DNA of 64,000 nt from positions 3,530,501-3,594,500 of the forward strand of contig NZ_CP090953.1 in NCBI RefSeq assembly GCF_021513175.1, read 5' to 3'. The stretch's first letter is position 1. Each line of letters begins with the position of its first letter. Positions 32,783 to 42,081 of this stretch are shown piece after piece. The notes under the pieces were generated by a model, which searched no databases, was not told the DNA's origin, and saw nothing but the letters and a program-made list of their open reading frames with translations. This DNA is from Sphingomonas sp. S2-65 (GTDB lineage Bacteria > Pseudomonadota > Alphaproteobacteria > Sphingomonadales > Sphingomonadaceae). The position numbers were made by a program, and so were the translations under genes.

Positions 32783-33289
32783 TCAGCTGCCCTTGCGGCC
32801 GAGCTTGTCGACTCGCTCGACGACTTCGGCCTGGACCGCGGGCGAGACGAACTTGCGGATGTCGCCGCCGTAGAGGGCGATCTCCTTGACCAGCCGGCTG
32901 GCGATCGGCTGGAGCGAGACGTCGGCCATGAGGAAGACGGTCTCGACCCGATCGTTGAGCTGCTGGTTCATGCCGGCCATCTGGTATTCGTATTCGAAGT
33001 CGGCGACGGCGCGCAGGCCGCGGACGATCATGCTGGCGCCGGCGCGCTCGGCGAAGTCCATGAGCAGCGAGTCGAAGCTGACAACCTGGATGTCGCCCTC
33101 GATCGCCGAGACTTCGCGCTTCACCATCGCCAGGCGCTCTTCGATCGAGAACATCGGCGACTTGGAGGGGTTGGTGGTGACGCCGATGACGAGGCGGTCG
33201 ACCAGCTTGGCGCCGCGGCGGATGATGTCCATGTGGCCGCGGGTGATCGGATCGAAGGTGCCGGGATAGACGCCGGTGCGGGTGGTCAT
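32783..33289 (-). CDS. coaD: Phosphopantetheine adenylyltransferase
   Basis: Adenylylates 4'-phosphopantetheine to dephospho-CoA, the penultimate step of coenzyme A synthesis. The 168-residue length is normal. Motifs: GVYPGTFDPITRGHMDII near the N terminus (nucleotidyltransferase HxGH-type), LVIGVTTNPSKSPMFSIEER, RGLRAVADFEYEYQMAGMN and the C-terminal IASRLVKEIALYGGD. The end of ispA is only 3 bases upstream of this start, so translation of the two is likely coupled. Confidence 0.97.
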   Translation of the reverse strand: MTTRTGVYPGTFDPITRGHMDIIRRGAKLVDRLVIGVTTNPSKSPMFSIEERLAMVKREVSAIEGDIQVVSFDSLLMDFAERAGASMIVRGLRAVADFEYEYQMAGMNQQLNDRVETVFLMADVSLQPIASRLVKEIALYGGDIRKFVSPAVQAEVVERVDKLGRKGS

Positions 33290-33292
33290 GGC

Positions 33293-34198
33293 TCAGCGGT
33301 CCCGTTCGAGCGTGTAGCGGGCGATGTCGCGCAGCAGGTCGGCCTCGGGCCCGTAGCTCTTGAGATGTTCGACGGCCTGGTTGACGAGCATGCGCGCCTG
33401 TTCGCGGGCGCGGTCGAGGCCGAGCAGGGTGAGGAAGGTCTCCTTGCCCGCATCGCCGTCCTTGCGGAGCTTCTTGCCGGCAAGGGCCTCGTCGCCCTCC
33501 GCGTCGAGGATGTCGTCGGCGATCTGGAAGGCAAGGCCCATGTCGCGGGCATAGCCGCGCAGCCCGGTGCGCGCGTCGGAGGGGATGCGGCCGAGGATCG
33601 CGCCGCATTCCACCGAACAGCTGATCAGCGCGCCGGTCTTCATCGCCTGGAGCCGCGTCACGGTGGGAAGATCGAAGCTCGCTTTCTCGGCCTCCAGGTC
33701 CATCATCTGCCCGCCGGCCATGCCCGAAGGGCCTGCGGCGTGGGCGAGGGTCTGGAGCAACTCGACGCGGACAAAGGGGTCGGGGTGCGTCGCCTCATGC
33801 GCGAGCAATTCGAAGGCGAGCGCGTGGAGGCAGTCGCCCGCAAGGATCGCAGTCGCTTCGTCGAACGCCTTGTGCACCGTGGGCTTGCCACGGCGTAGAT
33901 CGTCGTCGTCCATCGCCGGCAAATCGTCATGCACGAGCGAATAGACGTGGATGCACTCGATCGCGGTGCCGACCCGCGCCATGCAGGTCCGGTCGACGCC
34001 GAACAGCTGGGCGGTGGCGAAGACGAGCAGCGGGCGCAGCCGCTTGCCGCCGCCGATCGCGGCATGGCGCATCGCTTCGTAAAGGCCGCGGCGCGGGTCC
34101 TCGGGAACGGAGAGCAGCGCGTCGAACTGACGGTCGACCTCGGCTGCGACGTTTCGCAGCGCCGATTCAAGCGCGAGGCTGGCGTGCGGAAGCGCCAT
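33293..34198 (-). CDS. ispA: Farnesyl/geranyl diphosphate synthase
   Basis: Condenses IPP with DMAPP and geranyl-PP to farnesyl-PP for quinones, bactoprenol and carotenoids. The 301-residue product has the all-helical prenyltransferase motifs: GGGKRLRPLLVFATAQLFG, the first Asp-rich motif in SLVHDDLPAMDDDDLRRGKP, and the second in FQIADDILDAEGD. The two-residue insertion in the first motif is typical of bacterial FPP synthases. The start at 34198 comes one base after the xseB stop at 34200, indicating translational coupling. Confidence 0.95.
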   Translation of the reverse strand: MALPHASLALESALRNVAAEVDRQFDALLSVPEDPRRGLYEAMRHAAIGGGKRLRPLLVFATAQLFGVDRTCMARVGTAIECIHVYSLVHDDLPAMDDDDLRRGKPTVHKAFDEATAILAGDCLHALAFELLAHEATHPDPFVRVELLQTLAHAAGPSGMAGGQMMDLEAEKASFDLPTVTRLQAMKTGALISCSVECGAILGRIPSDARTGLRGYARDMGLAFQIADDILDAEGDEALAGKKLRKDGDAGKETFLTLLGLDRAREQARMLVNQAVEHLKSYGPEADLLRDIARYTLERDR

Positions 34199-34199
34199 G

Positions 34200-34445
34200 T
34201 CAGCCAGCGTTGAACGCAGTGGTGCCGGTCGGCCGGCCTTCGGCATCGGTGCGGATCGCCTCGATGCGTGCCTGCGCGGCGTCGAGCCGGGCGGCGCATT
34301 GCCGGCGCAGCTGGTCGCCGCGTTCGTACAAGTCGATCGCCTCCTGGAGCTGCGCCTCGCCGCTTTCCAGCCGCGCCACGATCCGCTCGAGTTCCTTCAA
34401 CGCGTCCTCGAACGAGAGGGCGGTAACGTCCGCTTCTTCTGCCAT
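34200..34445 (-). CDS. xseB: Exodeoxyribonuclease VII small subunit
   Basis: Small helical subunit that binds XseA to form exonuclease VII, which degrades single-stranded DNA. The 81-residue product has the family core LSFEDALKELERIVARLESG and LQEAIDLYERGDQLRRQCA. The start at 34445 gives MAEEADVTALSFED, matching the family; a longer frame upstream lacks support. It heads the minus-strand run xseB-ispA-coaD. Its large partner xseA is not in this window. Confidence 0.95.
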   Translation of the reverse strand: MAEEADVTALSFEDALKELERIVARLESGEAQLQEAIDLYERGDQLRRQCAARLDAAQARIEAIRTDAEGRPTGTTAFNAG

Positions 34446-34528
34446 GCGCACGCTATGGGGCAGGGGCGTTTGCCTTGCAACCGGGCTCATCGGCCACGAG
34501 TTCAAGCGGCGACAGCAAAGGAAACATC

Positions 34529-35926
34529 ATGTTCACCAGCATCAATCCCGCGACCGGCGCGCAAGGCGAGACGTTCCAGGAACTGGAGCCCGCCGACCTG
34601 GAACTCGCGCTCGAGCGTGCCCAGAGCGCCTATCGGTCGTGGCGCACCTCTTCGCTGGAGCAGCGTACCCAGCTGCTGTCGGCGATCGCCGACGCGTGGG
34701 AGGCAGACAAGCAGCATCTGGCCGAAGTCGCAGTGCGCGAGATGGGCAAGACGCTGAAGTCCGCCGTGGCAGAAGTCGAGAAGTGCATCGCCGGCTTCCG
34801 CCATTATGCCGAGCATGGGCCGCGCTATCTGGAGCCGGTGGAGGTGGAGACCGCGACCGGGCACGCAGTGGCGCGCTGGCTGCCGATGGGCCCGGTGCTG
34901 GCGATCATGCCGTGGAACTTCCCCTATTGGCAGGCGGTGCGTTTCATCGCCCCTACGATCATGGCCGGCAATGTCGCATTGCTGAAGCATGCTTCGAGCG
35001 TGCAGGGCTGCGGGCAGTTGATGCAGCAGCTGGTCAGCGCCGCGGGCGCCCCGGACGGGCTGTTCCAGAACCTGCCGATCAAGTCGGACAAGGTGTCGGA
35101 CCTGATCGCCGACAAGCGGGTGGTGGCGGTGACGCTGACCGGCAGCGAAGGCGCGGGCGCCAAGGTGGCGCAGGCGGCGGGCAAGGCGTTGAAGAAGGTA
35201 GTGCTCGAGCTGGGCGGCTCCGATCCGCTGATCGTGATGCCCTCGGCAGATCTCGACCAGGCGGCGAAGACGGCCGTGACTGCGCGCGTGCAGAATGCCG
35301 GGCAGAGCTGCATCTGCGCCAAGCGCATGATCGTGCACCAGGATGTGTATGACGCGTTCCTGGAGCGCTTCGCGGCCGGCATGCAGGCAGTGAAGATCGG
35401 TGACCCCATGGAAGACGGCATCGAAATGGGGCCGCTTTCGAGCGTCGAGCAGCGCGACACGGTGCTGGAGCAAGTCGAGCGCGCCAAGGCGTCCGGCGCG
35501 ACTCTGCTGGTCGGGGCGGAGAAGATCGAGCGCGACGGCGCATGGATGACGCCGGGGGTGCTGATCGACATCGATCCCGAGAGCGACGTGGCCAAGGAAG
35601 AGATCTTCGGTCCGGTAGCCGCGGTCTATAAGGCGCGCGACATCGACCACGCGATCGAACTGGCGAACGACGTGCCCTACGGGCTTGGATCGGCGGTGTG
35701 GACGCAGGAGGCGGACGAGATCGAGCGGTTCGCGCGGGACATCGAGTCCGGCATGACAGCGGTGAATTCGCTGCTGGCGTCGACGCCCGAGGCGCCGTTC
35801 GGGGGCGTGAAGCTGTCCGGCCATGGGCGCGAACTCGGGCCATGGGGCCTGCACGAGTTCATGAACCTGAAGGCGGTGATGTTCGCCGCGGAAGGCGGGC
35901 GCACCGGGCCGAAAGCGGGGGATTGA
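34529..35926 (+). CDS. NAD(P)-dependent aldehyde dehydrogenase (succinate-semialdehyde type)
   Basis: Oxidises an aldehyde to its acid. The 465-residue protein belongs to the ALDH branch that includes succinate-semialdehyde dehydrogenase (GabD/Sad-like). Motifs: PMGPVLAIMPWNFPYWQ, the nucleotide-binding TGSEGAGAKV, the Glu in VVLELGGSDPLIVM, the catalytic Cys in NAGQSCICAKR (about residue 260) and EIFGPVAAVYKA. The start at 34529 is a short way after an AAGGAAA site. The substrate is inferred from overall resemblance only. It faces fadD across an inverted repeat. Confidence 0.93.
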   Translation: MFTSINPATGAQGETFQELEPADLELALERAQSAYRSWRTSSLEQRTQLLSAIADAWEADKQHLAEVAVREMGKTLKSAVAEVEKCIAGFRHYAEHGPRYLEPVEVETATGHAVARWLPMGPVLAIMPWNFPYWQAVRFIAPTIMAGNVALLKHASSVQGCGQLMQQLVSAAGAPDGLFQNLPIKSDKVSDLIADKRVVAVTLTGSEGAGAKVAQAAGKALKKVVLELGGSDPLIVMPSADLDQAAKTAVTARVQNAGQSCICAKRMIVHQDVYDAFLERFAAGMQAVKIGDPMEDGIEMGPLSSVEQRDTVLEQVERAKASGATLLVGAEKIERDGAWMTPGVLIDIDPESDVAKEEIFGPVAAVYKARDIDHAIELANDVPYGLGSAVWTQEADEIERFARDIESGMTAVNSLLASTPEAPFGGVKLSGHGRELGPWGLHEFMNLKAVMFAAEGGRTGPKAGD

Positions 35927-35954
35927 GGCCGGGGTGACCTCGTTGTATCTCGTC

Positions 35955-36037
35955 CGTCACCCCGGCCTTGAGCCGGGGTCCCGCTTCTTCTGGCCGGCAT
36001 GAGAAGAAGCGGGATCCCGGCTCAAGGCCGGGATGAC
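35955..36037. repeat. Near-perfect inverted repeat (GTCACCCCGGCCTTGAGC family)
   Basis: A 36-base arm beginning CGTCACCCCGGCCTTGAGCC is followed by about 12 loop bases and the matching arm ending GGCTCAAGGCCGGGATGAC, with very few mismatches. It lies between the convergent aldehyde dehydrogenase and fadD genes. One related pair is at 39465-39543 and a single arm at 13083. Probably a mobile palindrome that doubles as a transcription barrier. Confidence 0.9.
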
Positions 36038-36061
36038 TGGGGAATTGAGCCGGGCAGAAGC

Positions 36062-37744
36062 TCAGCGCCCCATAACCTCCGCGAACAAATCCTTGCGGCT
36101 GAGCTTGCCGATCATCGTCTTGGGCAGGCTGTCGCGCACTACCACCTGCGACACACGCTCATGCTTGCCGAGATGGGCGTTGAGCCAGAGGCAGAGCTCG
36201 GGGCCGCTGACGGTGCTGTCCTCGTTGAGGGTGACGTAGGCGTGGGGCAGCTCGCCATGATATGGGTCGGGCAAGCCGAGCACCAGGCACTCCTTCACCG
36301 CCGGATTGCGGTAGAGCACCGCTTCGATCTGGCTTGGGAACACCTTGAAACCGCCCACCGCGATCATGTCCTTCAGCCGGTCGACGATACGGATATACCC
36401 GTCCTCGTCGATCAGCCCGACATCGCCGGTGCGCAGCCAATGGTCGTCGACGAACACGCTGGCATCGGCATCGGGGCGGTTCCAATAGCCCTTCATGATC
36501 TGCGGGCCCGAAACGACGATCTCGCCAGGCTCACCCTCGGGCGGAGGCCGGGTCGGATCTTCCTTGTCGACCAGGCGAACGCGGGTACCAGCGATTGGCT
36601 GGCCGATCGTGCCGGGCTTGTTCAGCTCGATATACGGATTGGCGGACACCACCCCCGAGCTTTCCGACAGGCCGTAACCCTCGATGATGCGAGCGCCGGT
36701 GATCTCCTCGAAATTCTCCTTGAGCTGCTGCGGCAGCGGTGCTCCGCCCGAGATGCAGAATTTGAGCGAGCTGAAGTCACTCGGCTTCATACCCGGAGCG
36801 TCGAGCAGCGCCTGATACATGGTCGGAACGCCGGGCAGCGAGCGCGGCTTGGTGCGGCGGAGCTCGGCCAGCGCCTGCTTGGCGTTGAAGCGCGGCAGCA
36901 TCACGATCTCGCCGCCGGTCACCACCGTGCGGTTGAGCACGCAGGTGTTGGCGAAGACGTGGAAGAAGGGAAGGACGCCGAGGATGCGATCGGTGGTCCG
37001 GCCCATTTCCGGATCGAGCCGGGCGACCTGACGGGCATTGGCCGAAAGGTTCTGGTGCGTGAGCACCGCGCCCTTGGGCGTGCCGGTGGTGCCGCCGGTA
37101 TATTGGATCAGCGCGACATCGTGCTCGGGATCGAGCACCGGCATCTCGCAGCTGCCTTCGTTGGCGATCAGCCTGGAGAAGGCGAGGACCCGCGGATCGG
37201 CGGGGCGGGGCGTGACTTCCTTGCCCTTGAACAGGCGGTAGAGCAGCGACTTGGTGGCGGGGAGGCCCCCGGCGACCGATCCCACCACAAGGCGCTCGAG
37301 GCCGCTCTTTTCCAGTACCTTGAGTGCGCTCGGCAGCAACGCAGTGGCGGAGATGGTAAAGAGTAATTTGGTGCCGGAGTCGGCGACCTGCTCGGCAAGC
37401 TCGTCGACGGTGTAGAGCGGCGAGAAGTTCACCACCGTGCCGCCGAGCTTCAGGATGCCGTAGTAAGCGGCGACGTAATGGGGCACGTTGGGGAGGAAGA
37501 GGCCGATCCGGTCACCCGGGCCATAGCCCAGTTTCCGGAGGCCGCAGGCGACGCGGTCGACCGCGCTCGACACCTTCCCATAGGTGTATCTGCGACCCAT
37601 GAAGTCGAGCAACGGTGCCTGGGGATGATCCCTGGCGCTTTGCTCGAACAACTCGATCATGGAGACCGGGGGGAATGGATCGTCCCACACTCCCGGATGA
37701 CGATAGGCGGTGCGCCAGGCTTCCTCTGCGTTTATCATTGACAC
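36062..37744 (-). CDS. fadD: Long-chain fatty acid-CoA ligase
   Basis: Activates long-chain fatty acids with ATP and CoA, feeding beta-oxidation and lipid remodelling; usually peripheral to the inner membrane. The 560-residue product has the AMP-binding motif YTGGTTGTPKGAVLTH, the acyl-site region GYGLSESSGVV, the hinge and FACS signature WLRTGDVGLIDEDGYIRIVDRLKDMI, and the C-terminal KTMIGKLSRKDL with the catalytic Lys. The C-terminal residues FAEVMGR end 25 bases from the palindromic repeat. Strand and position suggest a single-gene unit. Confidence 0.95.
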   Translation of the reverse strand: MSMINAEEAWRTAYRHPGVWDDPFPPVSMIELFEQSARDHPQAPLLDFMGRRYTYGKVSSAVDRVACGLRKLGYGPGDRIGLFLPNVPHYVAAYYGILKLGGTVVNFSPLYTVDELAEQVADSGTKLLFTISATALLPSALKVLEKSGLERLVVGSVAGGLPATKSLLYRLFKGKEVTPRPADPRVLAFSRLIANEGSCEMPVLDPEHDVALIQYTGGTTGTPKGAVLTHQNLSANARQVARLDPEMGRTTDRILGVLPFFHVFANTCVLNRTVVTGGEIVMLPRFNAKQALAELRRTKPRSLPGVPTMYQALLDAPGMKPSDFSSLKFCISGGAPLPQQLKENFEEITGARIIEGYGLSESSGVVSANPYIELNKPGTIGQPIAGTRVRLVDKEDPTRPPPEGEPGEIVVSGPQIMKGYWNRPDADASVFVDDHWLRTGDVGLIDEDGYIRIVDRLKDMIAVGGFKVFPSQIEAVLYRNPAVKECLVLGLPDPYHGELPHAYVTLNEDSTVSGPELCLWLNAHLGKHERVSQVVVRDSLPKTMIGKLSRKDLFAEVMGR

Positions 37745-37771
37745 CAGTGTAAGCAGCCGAGCGAAAACCGG

Positions 37772-37978
37772 TCAATGGGTCAGCTGCTTGCTCCAGGTAA
37801 GCAGAAAGGAAAATCCGACCACACCGAGATCGACGACCGCCTGCATACGCTGTGGCGTCAGGTCCCCTTGATGATGCGTCAGGATCGCGATGTTGGCGCG
37901 GTGGTCCGGGGCCGCGAGCGCGATCAGCGCTACGCAGCCAAGTCCCGTGAGCATCAGCGTACGGATACGCTTCGTCAT
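37772..37978 (-). CDS. Small exported or membrane protein (68 aa)
   Basis: Starts at 37978 after GGGGAGAAG at good spacing. The 68-residue product has an N-terminal hydrophobic segment (LMLTGLGCVALIALAA), a short polar middle (HHQGDLTPQRMQAVVDLG) and a second hydrophobic segment (VVGFSFLLTW). It could be a two-helix membrane protein. Similar short proteins occur in sphingomonads, but I cannot name a family. It ends 28 bases upstream of fadD on the same strand and might share its transcript. Confidence 0.7.
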   Translation of the reverse strand: MTKRIRTLMLTGLGCVALIALAAPDHRANIAILTHHQGDLTPQRMQAVVDLGVVGFSFLLTWSKQLTH

Positions 37979-38210
37979 TCCACTTCTCCCCGGAGCGATG
38001 ATACCCCTGCACGACGTGCATCGCAACGGGCGGAAGCAGAGTGCAGGCGGCGATCTGCGCGCGAGGACGTCGATCGCGGAAAACGTCGCCTCCGCCATGC
38101 ACGCGCAGCACTTTCGCGCCTCCCCAAGGGAGAGTGCCGGCGGCGAGGCATAATGTCCGGTTTTTTTCGCCTGAAAACGACGCTAGGGGGCGGGGACGAA
38201 AGGATAATTT

Positions 38211-39425
38211 ATGGTCGAAACGCTGCCCGCGCACGGCAAGCGGAACGAGCGGATCGCCGCAGTGGACATCGTTCGTGGCTTTGCGTTGATGGCGCTGTTC
38301 CTCGTCCACATGATGGAAAGCTATGAGCTTTATTGGTCGAACCCGCAGCCGGGGGTCGCGGATACGGTGTTCCTGCTGTTCATGGGCAAGAGCTTCTCGC
38401 TGCTGGCGCTGTGCTTCGGGTTCAGCTTCTTCATCCTGATGGATCGTGCGGCGCAACGCGGGGAAGACTTTTCGCTGCGTTTCGCCTGGCGGCTGCTGAT
38501 CCTGGGCGCCATCGGCGTCGTCCACGGAGTCATCTATCGCGGCGACATCATCCAGGTGCTGGCGGTGATCGGCATGCTGCTGCTGGCGATCCACCGGGTC
38601 CGCGACAATCGCCTGTTGGCGGCGATCGCGGGCTTCCTGCTGCTGGCGCCAAGCCTGTGGTTCCAGCTTATCGCGGCCGCGCTGGGGGCCGATTGGGCCA
38701 ATCAGCCATCGCGCTCGTCGCACGACCCGGCCATGGCGACGTATCTGGGCGGGACGTTCACCCAGACGCTGCACGCCAATTTGTGGCAGGGCCAGATGCC
38801 CAAATGGTGGTTCATGTTCGAATATGGCCGGATCGTGCAGATCCTGGGCCTGTTCGTGCTGGGCATGCTGCTGGGGCGAGTCGGCTTTTTCGAGCGGCTT
38901 GACCGCTTCACGCGGGCGCGGCGGGTGGCGCTCGGGTGCTGCGTGGGCTTGATGGCGGCATCGCATTTCTGGCGCGGATGGGTGTTCAACGGGTTCGCCG
39001 GGCTCGGCTATGGCGACGGCGCCAACCGGATGTTCGACGCGATCCTCGCCAGTTGGTTCGAACTTGCCGGCACCTTTACTTGGGGGCTGGTCATCCTGGA
39101 GCTGTGCCGCACGCCGGCGATCCGCCTGCTGGACAAGCTTGCGCCGGTCGGGCGTGCGACGCTGACGCTCTACATCCTGCAGTCGGTGATCTTCGTGCCG
39201 CTGTTCTACAATTTCGGATTGGGGCTGTGGGACGACTGGAGCCAGGAAACGCGGCTGAGCGTCGCGCTGGGTGCCATCGGGTTGCAGCTCTGGGGCGCGC
39301 GGCTGTGGTTCGTGCACTTCCATTATGGGCCGATCGAATGGGTGTGGCGCGCGCTGACCTATTGGCGTCGCGACGTGCCGTTCCGGCGGGAGCCGGCGCG
39401 TGCGGGTGGGCTTTGCGCGGCGTGA
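38211..39425 (+). CDS. DUF418 family membrane protein
   Basis: A 404-residue integral membrane protein with about ten helices. It starts with ERIAAVDIVRGFALMALFLVH, the typical DUF418 opening, contains LVLGMLLGR-type central helices, and ends with the DUF418 domain proper (FTWGLVILELCRTPAI, LAPVGRATLTLYILQSVIF, HYGPIEWVWRALTYWR). Members resemble acyltransferase-like membrane proteins and are of unknown function. The start at 38211 lies about 230 bases from the divergent small gene, leaving room for a promoter. Confidence 0.92.
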   Translation: MVETLPAHGKRNERIAAVDIVRGFALMALFLVHMMESYELYWSNPQPGVADTVFLLFMGKSFSLLALCFGFSFFILMDRAAQRGEDFSLRFAWRLLILGAIGVVHGVIYRGDIIQVLAVIGMLLLAIHRVRDNRLLAAIAGFLLLAPSLWFQLIAAALGADWANQPSRSSHDPAMATYLGGTFTQTLHANLWQGQMPKWWFMFEYGRIVQILGLFVLGMLLGRVGFFERLDRFTRARRVALGCCVGLMAASHFWRGWVFNGFAGLGYGDGANRMFDAILASWFELAGTFTWGLVILELCRTPAIRLLDKLAPVGRATLTLYILQSVIFVPLFYNFGLGLWDDWSQETRLSVALGAIGLQLWGARLWFVHFHYGPIEWVWRALTYWRRDVPFRREPARAGGLCAA

Positions 39426-39464
39426 GGTCGCGGATCGTTGGACTTAGGAGTGGTATCTTTTCTT

Positions 39465-39543
39465 CGTCACCCCGACCTTGAGCGGGGCCCCGCTGCTAAA
39501 CCGTCGGAAGAAGCGGGATCCCGGCTCAAGGCCGGGACGACGG
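39465..39543. repeat. Inverted repeat (GTCACCCCGGCCTTGAGC family)
   Basis: Arms CGTCACCCCGACCTTGAGC and GGCTCAAGGCCGGGACGACG with the shared GAAGAAGCGGGATCCC core found at 35955-36037. The arms are less perfectly matched here. It sits between the convergent DUF418 and clpA genes. Confidence 0.85.
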
Positions 39544-39576
39544 ATGTGGCGAGTTGTTTGTGCCCGGTAAACAAAA

Positions 39577-39602
39577 AGGGCCGGGACTTGCGTCCCGGCC
39601 CT
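39577..39602 (-). terminator. Intrinsic terminator of clpA
   Basis: AGGGCCGGGAC/GTCCCGGCCCT stem with a TTGC loop; on the minus strand it is followed by TTTTTGTTT, a good U-tract, 17 bases after the clpA stop. Confidence 0.9.
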
Positions 39603-39618
39603 CCTGGGGTTCGTACCG

Positions 39619-41943
39619 TTATTCGGCCTCGACCGGTTCGGTCTTCTTGCCGCCGCCCTTTTTTGGCTTCTTGGGCGCGGCCGGCGTGGTTTCGAAGGCG
39701 AGCACGCCGTCCTTCATCTTCACATGCACCTCGCCGCCATGGACGAGCTTGCCGAACAGCAGCTCCTCGGCGAGCGGCTGCTTGATCTTCTCCTGGATCA
39801 GGCGGCCCATCGGGCGCGCGCCGTAGAGCTTGTCGTAGCCGCGCGCCGTGAGCCAAGTCTTGGACTCGTCGTCGAGCTGGATGTGGACACCGCGATCAGC
39901 CAGCTGGAGCTCGAGCTGGAGGATGAACTTGTCCACCACGCGGGCGACCACTTCGGGCGGCAGGTAGCCGAACGGCACGATGGCATCGAGGCGGTTGCGG
40001 AATTCCGGCGTGAAGAGCTTCTTCACCGCCTCTTCCTGAACATCCTCGCGGCTGCCCATGTCGCCGAAGCCGAGCGACTCCTTGGCCATGTCCGACGCGC
40101 CGGCATTGGTGGTCATGATCAGGATGGTGTTCCTGAAATCGACGGTCTTGCCGTGGTGATCGGTGAGCTTGCCGTTGTCCATCACCTGAAGAAGGATGTT
40201 GAACAGGTCGGGATGCGCCTTCTCGATCTCGTCGAGCAGGAGCACCGAGTGCGGGTTCTGGTCGACCGCGTCGGTGAGCAGGCCGCCCTGGTCATAGCCG
40301 ACATAGCCTGGAGGCGCACCGATCAGGCGGCTCACCGAATGGCGTTCCATATATTCGGACATGTCGAAGCGCTGGAGCGGGATGCCGAGCAGCTCGGCGA
40401 GTTGCTTCGCGACTTCGGTCTTGCCGACGCCGGTGGGGCCAGAGAACAGGTAATTGCCGATCGGCTTGTCGGGATCGCGCAGGCCCGCCCGGCTGAGCTT
40501 GATCGCCGAGGAGAGCACGCCGATCGCGGCATCCTGGCCGAACACGACGCGCTTCAGATCGCCTTCGATATTGGCGAGCACGCGGGTGTCGTCAGTCGAC
40601 ACAGTCTTGGCGGGGATGCGCGCCATCGTGGCGATGACCTGTTCGATCTCCTTGGGGGTGATCGTCTTTTTGCGCTTGTTCGGCGGCACCAGCATCTGCA
40701 TCGCGCCGACTTCGTCGATCACGTCGATCGCCTTGTCCGGCAGCTTGCGGTCGTTGATGTAGCGCGCGGACAGCTCCACTGCCGACTTGATGGCGTCGGG
40801 TGTGTATTTGACGTGGTGGTGCCCCTCAAACGCAGTCCGCAGCCCAGTGATGATCTTGATCGTGTCCTCGACCGAGGGCTCGTTCACGTCGATCTTCTGG
40901 AAGCGGCGGAGCAGCGCCCGATCCTTCTCGAAGTGGTTGCGGAACTCCTTGTAGGTCGTCGAGCCGATGCAGCGGATCGTGCCGCCCGACAGCGCCGGCT
41001 TAAGCAGGTTCGACGCGTCCATCGCGCCGCCGCTGGTCGCGCCGGCGCCGATCACGGTGTGGATCTCGTCGATGAAGAGCACCGCGTGCGGAAGCTTCTC
41101 GAGTTCGTTGACGACCTGCTTGAGGCGCTCCTCAAAATCGCCGCGATAGCGGGTGCCGGCAAGCAGCGCGCCCATGTCGAGCGAGTAGATCACTGCCTCA
41201 CGCAGCACCTCGGGCACCTGACCCTCGACGATCTTGCGCGCCAAGCCTTCGGCGATCGCGGTCTTGCCGACGCCGGGATCGCCCACATAAAGCGGGTTGT
41301 TCTTGGAACGGCGGCACAGGATCTGCACGGTACGGTCGACTTCAGCCGAGCGGCCGATCAGCGGGTCGACCTTGCCGTTCTTGGCCTTTTCGTTGAGGTC
41401 GACGGTGAACTGCTTGAGCGCGCTTTCGCTCTTTCCGCCCTTTGGATCGGCCTTGGCCTTCTCTTCCTCGGCGCCCTTGGGCGTGGAGGCTTCGGCGGGC
41501 GTCGAGCCCTTGCCGACGCCGTGGCTGATGAAGCTGACGGCGTCGAGGCGGCTCATGTCCTGCTGCTGCAGGAAATAGACGGCATAGCTCTCGCGCTCGC
41601 TGAACAGCGCGACCAGCACGTTGGCGCCGGTCACTTCGTCGCGGCCCGAGGACTGGACGTGAAGGATCGCGCGCTGAACGACTCGCTGGAAGCCGCTGGT
41701 GGGTGAGGGGTCGGTGGCGGTGTCGACCTTGAGCGCTTCGAGCTCAGTGTCGAGATAATGCGCGACCGTGTTCTTGATCTCGCCGAGGTCAACGCCGCAA
41801 GCGCTCATCACCTTGGACGCGTGCTCGTCATCGACGAGCGCGAGCAGCAGATGCTCGAGCGTGGCATATTCGTGGCGACGGGAGGACGCGGCCTCCAACG
41901 CCTTGTGCAGGGTCGATTCCAGGGCGGAGGCGAAACTAGGCAT
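39619..41943 (-). CDS. clpA: ATP-dependent Clp protease ATP-binding subunit ClpA
   Basis: Hexameric unfoldase that feeds substrates, including N-degron proteins delivered by ClpS, to ClpP. The 774-residue protein has the N domain (residues 1-145), AAA domain 1 with GDPGVGKTAIAEGLA (about 219), and AAA domain 2 with GPTGVGKTEVAKQLAELLGI (about 499), PPGYVGYDQGG and the C-terminal lid. A Lys-rich tail (KKPKKGGGKKTEPVEAE) extends the C terminus. clpS, often just upstream, is not present here. A CTTGAT..CATAGG arrangement upstream (42022 to 41991, minus strand) is only weakly like a heat-shock promoter. Confidence 0.96.
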   Translation of the reverse strand: MPSFASALESTLHKALEAASSRRHEYATLEHLLLALVDDEHASKVMSACGVDLGEIKNTVAHYLDTELEALKVDTATDPSPTSGFQRVVQRAILHVQSSGRDEVTGANVLVALFSERESYAVYFLQQQDMSRLDAVSFISHGVGKGSTPAEASTPKGAEEEKAKADPKGGKSESALKQFTVDLNEKAKNGKVDPLIGRSAEVDRTVQILCRRSKNNPLYVGDPGVGKTAIAEGLARKIVEGQVPEVLREAVIYSLDMGALLAGTRYRGDFEERLKQVVNELEKLPHAVLFIDEIHTVIGAGATSGGAMDASNLLKPALSGGTIRCIGSTTYKEFRNHFEKDRALLRRFQKIDVNEPSVEDTIKIITGLRTAFEGHHHVKYTPDAIKSAVELSARYINDRKLPDKAIDVIDEVGAMQMLVPPNKRKKTITPKEIEQVIATMARIPAKTVSTDDTRVLANIEGDLKRVVFGQDAAIGVLSSAIKLSRAGLRDPDKPIGNYLFSGPTGVGKTEVAKQLAELLGIPLQRFDMSEYMERHSVSRLIGAPPGYVGYDQGGLLTDAVDQNPHSVLLLDEIEKAHPDLFNILLQVMDNGKLTDHHGKTVDFRNTILIMTTNAGASDMAKESLGFGDMGSREDVQEEAVKKLFTPEFRNRLDAIVPFGYLPPEVVARVVDKFILQLELQLADRGVHIQLDDESKTWLTARGYDKLYGARPMGRLIQEKIKQPLAEELLFGKLVHGGEVHVKMKDGVLAFETTPAAPKKPKKGGGKKTEPVEAE

Positions 41944-42081
41944 TCAGGGGGAACTCCTGTGGGCCGAAAGGGATACGCGACCCGTTTGTCCCTATGTCGG
42001 GATCAGTGGGCCCCGCATCAAGCAGGGCCGGCCAACACCAGAGCGGTTCGGCGTCTCGCGCCAGCTCCGGTGCTGCCATGC

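Noticed and set aside
31013..33898. Very long open frame (about 960 codons) on the plus strand opposite queA, PPIase and coaD
   Set aside because: Its codons are the shadow of well-identified minus-strand genes and the product is a composition-biased sequence without domains.
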